Shown here: piece by piece, positions 25,211-33,479 of the stretch | How the letters are laid out: the number at the start of each line of letters is the position of its first letter | How positions within the stretch are numbered: position 1 is the first letter of the stretch | Origin: Mycolicibacterium porcinum | GTDB taxonomy: Bacteria > Actinomycetota > Actinomycetes > Mycobacteriales > Mycobacteriaceae | NCBI GenBank assembly: GCA_002086835.1 | Contig: MVIG01000029.1 | Span: 1 to 64,000 of the forward strand | Direction: 5' to 3' | DNA length: 64,000 nucleotides | The notes under the pieces: model-generated | Database searches by the model: none | Seen by the model: only the letters and a program-made list of their open reading frames with translations | Told to the model about the DNA's origin: nothing | Position numbers and translations under genes: made by a program

Positions 25211-26540
25211 CGATCAGGACCGCCTTCCAGAAGTAGTCGTGCACATTGCCGGCGGTGAAAAGTCGCCGGAACACGAAGCGCACCCGCGCGCCCACGCTCA
25301 GGCGCTCGGGATCCGCATCAGCGATCTCGACCATGAATCGGCCTCCCCCGTCGACGTCCACGGCAGCCTGCACCATCGGGGGTGATGGCGAGAACGCTAG
25401 ATGATCCACCGTGTAGGAGGACACCGTGCCGTGTCGATCATTGATTCGCACCCGTTCGGTGACGTTTCGCCCGCCGCATGATCGGCACACTTCGATCGCC
25501 GGCAGGTGGACGAATCCGCAGTCGAGACAACGCGCCCCAGTGAGTGCGAACTTCCACGCGACCGAGCGACCGGCCGGCGGCGCTGCCGGCCGGTCGGGTT
25601 CGGGGCGTCGCGGCGGTTCTAGTTCGACCAGACCGCGCCACGACAAGTAGGTGAGATGCGGTACCGAGGTGCCCGCGGTGCGCTGCTCGGCGACCGGTGT
25701 CGCCTGTCGCGCATTCGGTAGCGCCGTCGTGGTTCTCAGAAGCAGTGCGTCGCAACCGTCGGTGGCCGACAGTACCAGGATGTGTTCGCCGGGTTCGGCG
25801 TTGTCGAGGACCGCCGCGAGCGCCACCATCATGTCCACCGAGCCCGAAAATCCGGCCGGTGAGCTGATCACGGACTTCTGGCCTTTGACCAGGGTGGCGG
25901 CCCGTTTGAGGACCGCGCTGTTGGGGCACGCCAAGGCTACATGTTCGACGTCTGCCACGCCGGCTTCATCCAGCGCCTCCTCGGCGACCTCCCGGATAAG
26001 AGCACTGTAATGAGTTGCACCATAACGCTCCTCCCATTGTTCGCCCGTCACCGCGGTGGGCAACCGCCACCGATCAAGGAACTCGTCGGTCCGGGATGCC
26101 GTAGCCAGTATTTCGGCGATCGGCTCCCGATCGTCACCGAAGAGCAGTGCGGCGCCGGCATCGCCACCCAGCTTCTCGTCGCTGGACCCCGGGCGGCCGA
26201 CGCGTACGTCGGCGCCAACCACGAGGCCCTCTGTAGAGGCTGCCGCGATGATGGCGGCGAAGGAACTCCGGCCGTTACCCACCAAATCTGCTGCAATGAC
26301 GTTGCGGGGCAATCCGAGAGCGGCGTGGATCGCGGTCGCGTTGGTTTTGTCGGCGTAGGCCGGCGTGCTGGTCGCGAAGTACAGTGCCGCGGGTCTCCAG
26401 TCTTCGCAGCGCTGACGCAACTCCACGGCCGCGGTTAATGCCATCGTGGTCGAGTCCTCGTCATAGGATGCGACAACCCGGTTCTTGCCAATCCGTCGGC
26501 CGGGCAGATATGCGGAGTATCCGAGCAGACCGGCGGTCAT
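25200..26540 (-). CDS. HMG-CoA-synthase-like domain fused to DUF35 zinc ribbon/OB-fold
   Basis: A 446-residue fusion from ATG 26540 (MTAGLLGYSAYLPGRRIGKN). Residues 1-270 follow the archaeal HMG-CoA synthase fold (AADLVGNGRSSFAAI; FSGSVDMMVALAAVL). The position of the catalytic Cys reads Gly90 and the usual HQPN reads ACPN (Ala204), so the active site appears lost. Residues 330-446 are a DUF35 module: zinc ribbon cysteines C338, C341, C352 and C355 (RCLDCG; VCRSCG), then an OB-fold. It overlaps the thiolase genes on both sides. It is probably a structural or acyl-CoA-binding partner of the SCP2-type thiolase. Confidence 0.8.
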   Translation of the reverse strand: MTAGLLGYSAYLPGRRIGKNRVVASYDEDSTTMALTAAVELRQRCEDWRPAALYFATSTPAYADKTNATAIHAALGLPRNVIAADLVGNGRSSFAAIIAAASTEGLVVGADVRVGRPGSSDEKLGGDAGAALLFGDDREPIAEILATASRTDEFLDRWRLPTAVTGEQWEERYGATHYSALIREVAEEALDEAGVADVEHVALACPNSAVLKRAATLVKGQKSVISSPAGFSGSVDMMVALAAVLDNAEPGEHILVLSATDGCDALLLRTTTALPNARQATPVAEQRTAGTSVPHLTYLSWRGLVELEPPRRPEPDRPAAPPAGRSVAWKFALTGARCLDCGFVHLPAIEVCRSCGGRNVTERVRINDRHGTVSSYTVDHLAFSPSPPMVQAAVDVDGGGRFMVEIADADPERLSVGARVRFVFRRLFTAGNVHDYFWKAVLIDGQ

Positions 26541-27745
26541 GTCGCACCCCGGAAGACGGCAGCGAGACCTTGGCCGCCACCGATACACATCGTCTCTAAC
26601 GCCAGACCGCCCCCACGTCGGCGAAGCTCGTGCAGCATCGTGGTGAGGATCCGAACGCCCGTGGCACCGATCGGATGGCCGAGTGAGATGCCGGATCCGT
26701 TCACGTTCAGTCGGTCATCGACATCGGCGAGCTTGACCCCCCACCCGCTCAGTACCGCAAGAACCTGGACGGCGAAAGCCTCGTTGATCTCGATGAGGTC
26801 GAGGTCGTCGAACGTAAAACCCGTCTTGCCAAAAAGTTTGTGCACGGCTCCGACCGGGCCGATCCCCATCCTGGCAGGTTCGCAACCCACCGCGGACCAC
26901 CCCTCGAGGTACCCGATGGGCTCCAAACCCAGTGCTGCGAGACGATCCTCAGCAACGACCAGGCAGGCGGCGGCCGCGTCGTTCTGTTGCGCGGCATTAC
27001 CCGCGGTGACCGTGCCCCCGGGAACGACGGTGCGCAGCCGGGCCAGCGACTCAGGTGTCGAATCCGGCCGGACTCCTTCGTCCCGATCAAACCGGATCGG
27101 ATCGCCCTTGCGCTGAGGTACTTCGACAGGCACGACCTCGTCGTCGAACAGACCCGAATTCCAGGCAGCAGAGGCACGTTGGTGGCTGCGTGCGGCGAAT
27201 GCGTCCGCAGCGTCCCGGTCGATGCCGTAATCGGCGGCAAGATTCTCCGCCGTCTCGATCATCCCGCTGATCGGACCGAATCGCCATTCCGGCTGGGACC
27301 TCTCACGTCCGCGATCGAGGCGGTCGTAGAGCGTCTGGTTTCCGGACCGCGAACCCCACCGCGCGGTGGTCGTGTAGTGCTCGATATTGCTCATCGATTC
27401 GACACCGCCGGCCAGCACCACATCGGCGGCGCCGGTCTGCACCATCATGGCCGCGGCGACGACGGCCTGCAGACCACCGCCGCACCGCCGGTCGATCTGC
27501 AGACCCGGCACCTCGATCGGCAGACCTGCGTGCAACGCGGCCCAGCGACCGATACAAGGCGCCTCGGAGTTGGCATAGGACTGGGCGAACACCACGTCCT
27601 CGATTACCTCGGCGTCGATGCCGCTGCGTGCCACAACTTCTCGTATGACAATAGCGGCCAGATCTTCGGCGCGAAGCGGCCGCAGAGCTCCCCCGAACGC
27701 GCCTACCGCAGTACGCCGCGGCGTCACGATCGCAGCGCGCCTCAC
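26537..27745 (-). CDS. fadA: Thiolase (acetyl-CoA acyltransferase)
   Basis: A 402-residue classical thiolase. The nucleophile is in IDRRCGGGLQAV (about C88), with EINEAFAVQ, SLGHPIGATGVRIL and ETMCIGGGQGLAAV. GTG 27745 was chosen because GGGGAG lies four bases before it and it overlaps the preceding stop as GTGA; TTG 27760 is an alternative. It overlaps the HMGS-like gene by 4 bp. It would cleave a 3-oxoacyl-CoA to acetyl- or propionyl-CoA. The separate SCP2-type thiolase next door suggests two distinct cleavage steps. Confidence 0.9.
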   Translation of the reverse strand: MRRAAIVTPRRTAVGAFGGALRPLRAEDLAAIVIREVVARSGIDAEVIEDVVFAQSYANSEAPCIGRWAALHAGLPIEVPGLQIDRRCGGGLQAVVAAAMMVQTGAADVVLAGGVESMSNIEHYTTTARWGSRSGNQTLYDRLDRGRERSQPEWRFGPISGMIETAENLAADYGIDRDAADAFAARSHQRASAAWNSGLFDDEVVPVEVPQRKGDPIRFDRDEGVRPDSTPESLARLRTVVPGGTVTAGNAAQQNDAAAACLVVAEDRLAALGLEPIGYLEGWSAVGCEPARMGIGPVGAVHKLFGKTGFTFDDLDLIEINEAFAVQVLAVLSGWGVKLADVDDRLNVNGSGISLGHPIGATGVRILTTMLHELRRRGGGLALETMCIGGGQGLAAVFRGAT

Positions 27746-27978
27746 GATTCTCCCCGCCAACGATCTGCAGACGGGTCCATCAGAGCCGTCAGCCTGTCTT
27801 CACGCAGCCAGATAACTGCCTCAAGTTCCATCGCGTCCAGGAACCTCACCCGGCCGGTCCGCATGTCCTCGAGTCTCAGTCGGGGCGAATGCGCACTGTT
27901 GTCGATCGACACCCAGACCTCGGCAAACTCGCTGCTGACCAGCGGTACCGGGCCGTCTCCCTCGAAGTGGATACCCAT
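27742..27978 (-). CDS. Small protein of the Rieske operon, unknown function
   Basis: A 78-residue protein (MGIHFEGDGPVPLVSSEFAE). I do not recognise a family. It is soluble, mixed-charge, with SPRLRLEDMRTGRVRFLDAM in the middle and WLREDRLTALMDPSADRW near the end. It is likely real because its ATG overlaps the Rieske beta-subunit stop by one base (TGATG) and its own stop overlaps the thiolase GTG by four bases (GTGA). Translation therefore runs through it. It could assist the oxygenase or simply couple translation. Confidence 0.65.
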   Translation of the reverse strand: MGIHFEGDGPVPLVSSEFAEVWVSIDNSAHSPRLRLEDMRTGRVRFLDAMELEAVIWLREDRLTALMDPSADRWRGES

Positions 27979-28511
27979 CAGATCAGGAACCCCAAGGTGG
28001 GCAGCGGCTTGTCGTTGTCGACAAGGTTGACCTTCTTGTAAGCCAACTTGAGACCGGCCTCGCTGCGCCGCAACCGATAGACGACGCGTCCGCCCCATAG
28101 CTCGTTGGTGCGTGATTTCGATTCCAGGACAAGAAAATTGGCTCCCACTTCGATGTCCTGCCCGCCGTCGGGATTGGGTCGGCCGCCGAGGAACTCGATG
28201 TTGGAGATCAGCCTCCGCAGGTTGGATACCGGCGCGGCGGCATACCGCCGACCTGTTCGGGCCTGCTTGAGCCGGGTCGAAATGCGGTTGCGATTGTCGT
28301 AAATGACCGACATCTCCTGCGCGGGGTCATTGTCGGTCCCGTTGGCCGGTACCCAGTACAGCGCATCTTCGGTCCAAAGAGCTTCCCACGAGTCATAGTC
28401 CGACTCGTCGGCGAACCGAGCCTCGCGAAAGAGGAACTGTTCCACCTCGAACCGATCGTAGCCCTCGGGAATTGGGCCGAGAACATGTGTATTCGCCACC
28501 GTCGCGGTCAT
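27978..28511 (-). CDS. Ring-hydroxylating dioxygenase, beta subunit
   Basis: A 177-residue SnoaL/NTF2-fold protein: VEQFLFREARFADESDYDSW, EDALYWVPANGTDNDP, MSVIYDNRNRISTRL, then RRLISNIEF and VGANFLVLESK. This is the standard beta-subunit pattern of aromatic-ring dioxygenases, which stabilises the alpha hexamer and has no metal. The length is typical. It overlaps the alpha gene by 4 bp. The operon has no dedicated ferredoxin or reductase; the P450 operon next door encodes both. Confidence 0.9.
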   Translation of the reverse strand: MTATVANTHVLGPIPEGYDRFEVEQFLFREARFADESDYDSWEALWTEDALYWVPANGTDNDPAQEMSVIYDNRNRISTRLKQARTGRRYAAAPVSNLRRLISNIEFLGGRPNPDGGQDIEVGANFLVLESKSRTNELWGGRVVYRLRRSEAGLKLAYKKVNLVDNDKPLPTLGFLI

Positions 28512-29758
28512 TCCGTCTCCATCAACGTGCGGTATTGGGACCAGAATCCGCGCATACCCGTTTCATCTGTGGGCCCACCAATGGTGAACCCGTTGTCGTC
28601 AACGCGTTCACGATTGAGACCCCGGCGTACATCCAGCCACTCCGGGGTCAGCGCCTCGACGCCGCGCTGGTTTCGCTCATACATCTCCGTGTCGTCGGCC
28701 AACAGCATGCCGGCCGGCCCTACCGAACCGATGCACTGCGAGACCATCCGCCGATTCAGTTCGGGCGCGCCGGCGAGTTGGACGGCGGTGGCGTATTGGG
28801 TGCATTCATTGACGGCAACTGGCTGGATGTTGAACACCTGGATCTCGGCGATGAAGAGGTTGGGGAAGATCATCACGTGCGGGGCACCCTCAACCAGGAT
28901 CCGTTCGGCGTCGGTGCCGTACTTGGCGCGCATCGCGGCGACATAGTTGGGCACCCTCGACTCCGTCGTCCCGAACCACCGCATGGGTTCGGCGAACTTG
29001 CGAAACTCCGGCCGTAGATCGTTCTCGCTGTGCCCGTTGCCCAGGTTCCGGGTCACAGCGGTCGAGGAATCGGCATATAGCGGACCGATGGTGCTGCCAG
29101 TGACTCCGAAGATGGACCCGTGGACGAACTGCGGATGATAGCCGTCGGTTTCGTTCTCGGCCAACAGCTTCCAATTTGCTCGGGTGCGATGTTGCAGCCA
29201 CCCGGCAGTGAGCTCCACGCGACCTTCTGGTGAGAGCGCAGTCAGTCGGTCGATCTCCCCCGCCGCCGCGCCCAAATGCTCGATCAGGCTGGGGCCATCA
29301 GCAGCGAAGCTTCCGAAAACGAATCCGCCGTACCGCTCGACGCGCGGCACCCTACCCATCGGCATGTCGAGTTTGCGCTGCCCATAACCCTTGAAGAAGG
29401 GGAATCCGATCAAATCGCCGTTGTTGCGGAACGTCCAACCGTGATACGGGCATCGAAATGTCCCCGAGTTGCCCCGCGCGTCGTCGCACACCTGGTTGCC
29501 GCGATGCGGGCATCGGTTGAGCAACAGATGGATTTGTCCCTCGCGATCTCGGGTCATGATGACGTCCTGCAGACCCAGCTTCTTGCGAACATAGTCGTTG
29601 GGTTGCGGCACCTCGCTCTCGTGACCCACGAAAACCCAAGTGCGATACCAGATCTTTTGGAGTTCTTCGGTGAAGATACCGGGATTCGTATAGAGCGACC
29701 CATGCACTCTGTCGTGCTGGATCAAACCGCTCAACGGCCCGCCGATCGTGGACGTCAT
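28508..29758 (-). CDS. Rieske ring-hydroxylating dioxygenase, alpha subunit
   Basis: A 416-residue oxygenase. The Rieske [2Fe-2S] ligands are C83/H85 (CPHRG) and C103/H106 (CPYHGW). The mononuclear iron site is in NWKLLAENETDGYHPQFVH, with D205 as bridge and H208 and H213 as ligands, and an Asp in LLADDTEMYERNQ as the likely third. Such enzymes insert one or two oxygen atoms into rings. The presence of a beta subunit favours a dioxygenase acting on an aromatic or bulky ring. The substrate cannot be assigned. It sits between the crotonases and the thiolases in one overlapping operon. Confidence 0.93.
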   Translation of the reverse strand: MTSTIGGPLSGLIQHDRVHGSLYTNPGIFTEELQKIWYRTWVFVGHESEVPQPNDYVRKKLGLQDVIMTRDREGQIHLLLNRCPHRGNQVCDDARGNSGTFRCPYHGWTFRNNGDLIGFPFFKGYGQRKLDMPMGRVPRVERYGGFVFGSFAADGPSLIEHLGAAAGEIDRLTALSPEGRVELTAGWLQHRTRANWKLLAENETDGYHPQFVHGSIFGVTGSTIGPLYADSSTAVTRNLGNGHSENDLRPEFRKFAEPMRWFGTTESRVPNYVAAMRAKYGTDAERILVEGAPHVMIFPNLFIAEIQVFNIQPVAVNECTQYATAVQLAGAPELNRRMVSQCIGSVGPAGMLLADDTEMYERNQRGVEALTPEWLDVRRGLNRERVDDNGFTIGGPTDETGMRGFWSQYRTLMETE

Positions 29759-30555
29759 CGCGCTACCTTTCTTGGATGTGATCCGACACCGCCGAAGACG
29801 GCCGGACGCTTCTCATGGAAGGCCGCGATGCCCTCGGCGAAGTCATCGCTGTCGAACAGCGCTGCTTGCTGCTCGACTTCAAGGTCGAGCACTTCCAGGC
29901 GGTGCCTGGTCGGCGCAGTCGCGAGCATTTCTTTCATCGTCGCCAGTGCACCTGCGGGGAGGCCGGCCAGTCGATGTGCATCGCTCACCGCTTCGGCCAG
30001 CGATTCGCCCGTACCGACGACCGCATCGATCAGACCGAGCGGCAATGCGTCCTCGGCAGTGAGTGGCTCCGCCATCATCAGCATCTGACGTGCCCGCGCC
30101 ATACCCATGCGTCCGGGCAGGGATGCATAAGCACCCATGTCGCCGGCCAGCCCGACGTTCAAGAATGTGGTGGCGAACTTGGCGGCACGTCCGGCGACCA
30201 CCCTGTCACAGGCTGCGGCCAGTGCCGCGCCTGCGCCGTAGGCTGCTCCTTCGACAGCGGCGAGAACCGGCTTGGGCGTGTTCCAGATAGCGCGGATGAT
30301 GCGTTGGGCCATCTGTGCACGCTCTGTCGCTGCATCGTGAGGCATTCTGCGCATTGTCGATATGTCACCACCCGAACAGAACGTGCCGCCCGCGCCGGTT
30401 AGGACGAGCGCGCGCACGGAGTTGTCTGCGTCGGCGGTCTCCAGCGCCTCAGCGAGTTCGATGCGCAGCGGAATATCGATGGCATTCCGCACTTCGGGAC
30501 GGTTCAGCATCACGACGCGGACCGGTCCGTCATCCGTGACGAGCACGTTGGTCAT
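29755..30555 (-). CDS. Enoyl-CoA hydratase/isomerase (crotonase family)
   Basis: A 266-residue crotonase from ATG 30555 (MTNVLVTDDGPVRVVMLNRP). The oxyanion-hole segments are FCSGGDISTM and AAVEGAAYGAGAALAAACD; AKFATTFLNVGLAGDMGAYA holds the region of the second acidic residue, where Asp replaces the usual Glu. It overlaps the Rieske alpha gene and the preceding crotonase by 4 bp each. It would hydrate or isomerise an enoyl-CoA; hydrolase or retro-Claisen activity within this superfamily is also possible. Confidence 0.88.
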   Translation of the reverse strand: MTNVLVTDDGPVRVVMLNRPEVRNAIDIPLRIELAEALETADADNSVRALVLTGAGGTFCSGGDISTMRRMPHDAATERAQMAQRIIRAIWNTPKPVLAAVEGAAYGAGAALAAACDRVVAGRAAKFATTFLNVGLAGDMGAYASLPGRMGMARARQMLMMAEPLTAEDALPLGLIDAVVGTGESLAEAVSDAHRLAGLPAGALATMKEMLATAPTRHRLEVLDLEVEQQAALFDSDDFAEGIAAFHEKRPAVFGGVGSHPRKVAR

Positions 30556-31358
30556 CGGCTGAACCTCGGTACCCGGCGCTCGATCACGGCGCGCAATCCT
30601 TCCAGCGCATCCGGTGTGCCCGACAATTCCGAGACGGTCCGAGCCTCCTCGGCCAAGCGCTGCTCCACGGATTGCCCGACACCACTCCACACCAGACGTT
30701 TGGTGGCGGACAGCGCGTCGGCTGGCAGCGCCGCAAGGTCGGCGGCCAGAGACTCGGCGTGTTCGGTCAACTCATCGTCATCGACGACTTCAGTGACCAG
30801 ACCGATCTGCAGAGCTTCCTCGGCGGTCAACGTCGGATTGGTGAGAAGTATCCGCAACGCTTGTCGCAAGCCAACCAACTGGGTCAGCGTCACCGAGGAT
30901 CCGCCGTCGGGTGCCATGCCGACCCGCACCGCGCCGGAGAAGAATTTGGCCGACCGGCCAGCAACGACGAGATCCGACGAGCAGACCAAACCGAGGCCGC
31001 CACCACCGGCAGCAAATCCCTGTACTGCGGTGACCACTGGGGCCTTAAGTTGGATGAGGGCCGCGGTGGCCAGCTGGAGCCACGCGGTGGCCTCGCGCAG
31101 ATAGTCAGGGAGCTTCTCCCCTTTTGCCTCGAATGTCTTGACGTCGCCTCCTGCACAGAAGTTGCGACCCTCACCAGTAAGAAGGACAACTCGAGCCGCC
31201 GGATCGGCGTGTATTGCCAACACGGCCTCATGCAGGGTCTTGAGCAGTTCGACGTTCATCCCGTTGGAGGCCTCGGGACGATTTAGCCGCAGCCGAGCGA
31301 CTCCGTCAGAAATCTCGAGTGCAACTGGCACCGCGGACACCGTCGGTGATTTGAGCAT
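30552..31358 (-). CDS. Enoyl-CoA hydratase/isomerase (crotonase family)
   Basis: A 268-residue crotonase and first gene of the ten-gene operon. The oxyanion segments are FCAGGDVKTF and AVQGFAAGGGGLGLVCSSD; SAKFFSGAVRVGMAPDGGSS follows, again without the double-Glu hydratase signature, which leans towards isomerase or another crotonase reaction. ATG 31358 lies downstream of the operator-like palindrome at 31407-31424. It shares only the general fold motifs with the next crotonase, so the two probably have different substrates. Confidence 0.87.
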   Translation of the reverse strand: MLKSPTVSAVPVALEISDGVARLRLNRPEASNGMNVELLKTLHEAVLAIHADPAARVVLLTGEGRNFCAGGDVKTFEAKGEKLPDYLREATAWLQLATAALIQLKAPVVTAVQGFAAGGGGLGLVCSSDLVVAGRSAKFFSGAVRVGMAPDGGSSVTLTQLVGLRQALRILLTNPTLTAEEALQIGLVTEVVDDDELTEHAESLAADLAALPADALSATKRLVWSGVGQSVEQRLAEEARTVSELSGTPDALEGLRAVIERRVPRFSR

Positions 31359-31406
31359 TGGTTGGCCACCTTCATCGTCCGGCGTTGGACGAACACGTTG
31401 GAGCGA

Positions 31407-31424
31407 TTTTAATCTAGGTTAAAC
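31407..31424. promoter_or_regulatory. Probable TetR operator of the Rieske operon
   Basis: TTTTAATC-TA-GGTTAAAC matches the window motif with one or two changes. It lies about 50 bp upstream of the first crotonase start (31358), where it would cover the operon promoter. Confidence 0.65.
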
Positions 31425-31544
31425 CAATACTACCGAGGGCTCAACCGTGTAACAGATGCCGAATCCAGCCAGCGACAACGTCGCGCGTGAAACATCGGGC
31501 CAGTCCGAGCCGAAGGTTGACAGCAGGCACGCACAGTCCGCAAA

Positions 31545-31562
31545 ATTGATTCCAAATTAAAA
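31545..31562. promoter_or_regulatory. Second operator-like site, facing the 31632 gene
   Basis: ATTGATTC-CA-AATTAAAA matches the motif with three mismatches in 16 arm positions. It lies 70 bp upstream of the plus-strand hypothetical gene. The 273-bp gap 31359-31631 thus holds two copies, one per direction. Confidence 0.5.
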
Positions 31563-31631
31563 TTCCGTTTCACAGTGCGCTCACCCCATCCCGATGGTGA
31601 AACCGCTGTTCTGTCAGGGAGGGCTCCCACC

Positions 31632-32147
31632 GTGATTGACAGTCCCCTGCCAAGCGCATCCACCAGCAAGACCGTCGCAGCTTCCTCATCGTTCCGCGTG
31701 ACAGGGCCGCCCCGGGCCCGGTGCAGGAGATCACCACCAATAGGCTTGCAGCCCGTTGCTCCTTCCTCGCAACCTGGCACCGACGAGCTCGCCCAGTATC
31801 CGGTGCCCGCCGGCGATTCACCTGCCGAAGAAGCAGGACTTGGCCGCGCCACCCGTCCGATGGGGCGCGCCGACCAGGCTGAGCTGGCCTGGGGCCTTGC
31901 CACCGAGGCCGCCGGCCTGCTCACCAGGAGTGAGCGCGCCTGGATCTGCGTCAAGCTGGGTGTCGGCGATTACCCCCAGGTGATCGAAGAACTACTTAGC
32001 ACAATCGCTGTCAAGGAAATGCCGCTACCGGGCGAACTTGCGGATTCCGCCCGCGACTGGGTCTTTGGCTTCAGCGGCACTCCGGCCGAGCCGCGGCTGC
32101 GTTCGCTCGTCGGCATGGTCAGCCCGCCGCAATATCCAGCCGTCTAG
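31632..32147 (+). CDS. Conserved-looking hypothetical protein
   Basis: A 171-residue protein if GTG 31632 is used; the N-terminal 75 residues are Ser/Pro-rich and low in information. The C-terminal 95 residues look like a real folded helical domain: ADQAELAWGLATEAAGLLTR, SERAWICVKLGVGDYPQVIE and DWVFGFSGTPAEPRLRSLVG. I recall similar short C-terminal domains in mycobacterial hypothetical proteins but no function. ATG 31860 would give the domain alone. It is a lone plus-strand gene between two minus-strand operons and may belong to the operator-controlled set. Confidence 0.5.
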   Translation: MIDSPLPSASTSKTVAASSSFRVTGPPRARCRRSPPIGLQPVAPSSQPGTDELAQYPVPAGDSPAEEAGLGRATRPMGRADQAELAWGLATEAAGLLTRSERAWICVKLGVGDYPQVIEELLSTIAVKEMPLPGELADSARDWVFGFSGTPAEPRLRSLVGMVSPPQYPAV

Positions 32148-32339
32148 ATTGGCCGATCCGCCGCTGCTCATGCACCGCAGACATTGTGTTCGTCACGGAT
32201 CTCCTTGAGGCGCAGAAGGTATGGATCCTGAATCCGTCCTCCAGTGCGGCGCTCCTGCGCTATACCTGACCGAATTCCCTTGTTCCTCAAGCAGTAAGAG
32301 CGCCAGGCGCCAGCGGCGAAACCATCTGGGGCGAACGCG

Positions 32340-33422
32340 TTATCGGGTCGAGTCGCTCTGAGCTGCCTCGACGAACACATCAGTCGGCGCATCTGCTGTT
32401 ACACCACCGGCAACGACGGCGCCATCGTGCACCCGGTACCTGTGGGTGCCCTCGAGGTCATCGAGGATCGCGGCCTGCGCAGCCGGCGGCAGGGTGTGCA
32501 GGATCTCGCGCACCCGGGCCTGGCGCCGGCCCACGGCCTTGCGCTCGGGCATACCCGGAGTGGCCATCAGCTGCGGCGGCACACCCTCGATCTCCTCCAC
32601 ACCACCGTCATGCTGACCGGCCTCGATCATGGCCTGCTCAGCAGCCGCAGTCGCCTCGTCCTTCTCCTCCGACATACCGATCGGCCCGATACGCCGACCA
32701 TTGAGGAACTGCTTGACCACAGGCTCCTCACTGGTCAGCAACACCTCACGGGGACCGAACATGACCAACTGCTTACGGAACAGCATCCCGATGTTGTCAG
32801 GCACCGTGCGGGCGATGTTGATGTTGTGCGTCACGATCAGCACCGTCGCGTCGATCTGGGCGTTGATGTCGATCAGCAACTGCGACAGGTAAGCGGTACG
32901 CACGGGATCCAGACCGGAGTCCGGCTCGTCGCACAGGATGATCTTGGGGTCGAGCACCAGGGCGCGGGCCAGGCCGGCGCGCTTGCGCATACCACCGGAG
33001 ATCTCACCGGGGAACTTGTGACCGTCATTGGGCATACCGACCAGGTCGAGCTTCTCCATGACGATGTTGCGGATTTCGCTCTCGCTCTTCTTCGTGTGCT
33101 CACGCAACGGGAAGGCGGTGTTGTCATAGATGTTCATCGAGCCGAACAGCGCACCGTCCTGGAACAACACACCGAACAGGGTGCGGATCTCGTAGAGCTC
33201 CTTGGCCGAGCACTCCAAGATGTTGGTGCCATCGATCACGATCGAGCCACGCTCCGGGCGCAACAGGCCGATCAGGGACTTCAGGAACACCGATTTACCG
33301 GTACCCGACGGGCCCAGCAACACGCTGACCTCGCCCTCGGGAACCGTCAATGTGACGTCTTCCCAAATCTTTGACGATCCGAAAGATTTGCTCAGTCCCG
33401 TCACATCGATCTGGACACCCAT
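32340..33422 (-). CDS. mceG: Mce transporter ATPase (MceG/Mkl)
   Basis: A 360-residue ABC ATPase. Walker A GPSGTGKS is at 37-44, the signature is ISGGMRKRAGLARA, Walker B is IILCDEPDSGLDP and the switch His is in VLIVTHNINIA. The extension after about residue 250 (EEIEGVPPQLMATPGMPERK) is the mark of mycobacterial MceG rather than of ordinary ABC proteins. It would energise the YrbE permease pair. GAGGGAG precedes ATG 33422. It lies at the end of the mce region, 57 bp after the last accessory gene. In Mycobacterium tuberculosis the single mceG is unlinked to any mce operon. Confidence 0.93.
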   Translation of the reverse strand: MGVQIDVTGLSKSFGSSKIWEDVTLTVPEGEVSVLLGPSGTGKSVFLKSLIGLLRPERGSIVIDGTNILECSAKELYEIRTLFGVLFQDGALFGSMNIYDNTAFPLREHTKKSESEIRNIVMEKLDLVGMPNDGHKFPGEISGGMRKRAGLARALVLDPKIILCDEPDSGLDPVRTAYLSQLLIDINAQIDATVLIVTHNINIARTVPDNIGMLFRKQLVMFGPREVLLTSEEPVVKQFLNGRRIGPIGMSEEKDEATAAAEQAMIEAGQHDGGVEEIEGVPPQLMATPGMPERKAVGRRQARVREILHTLPPAAQAAILDDLEGTHRYRVHDGAVVAGGVTADAPTDVFVEAAQSDSTR

Positions 33423-33479
33423 AAGTCAATCTCCCTCAAATTTCTGACTCCCGTTGCTCTGCAAGGGAAGTAACCGACA

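Noticed and set aside
32168-32392. Small minus-strand frame after mceG
   Set aside because: It overlaps the mceG end in another frame, has no ribosome site and no recognisable sequence. The gap 32148-32339 seems empty.
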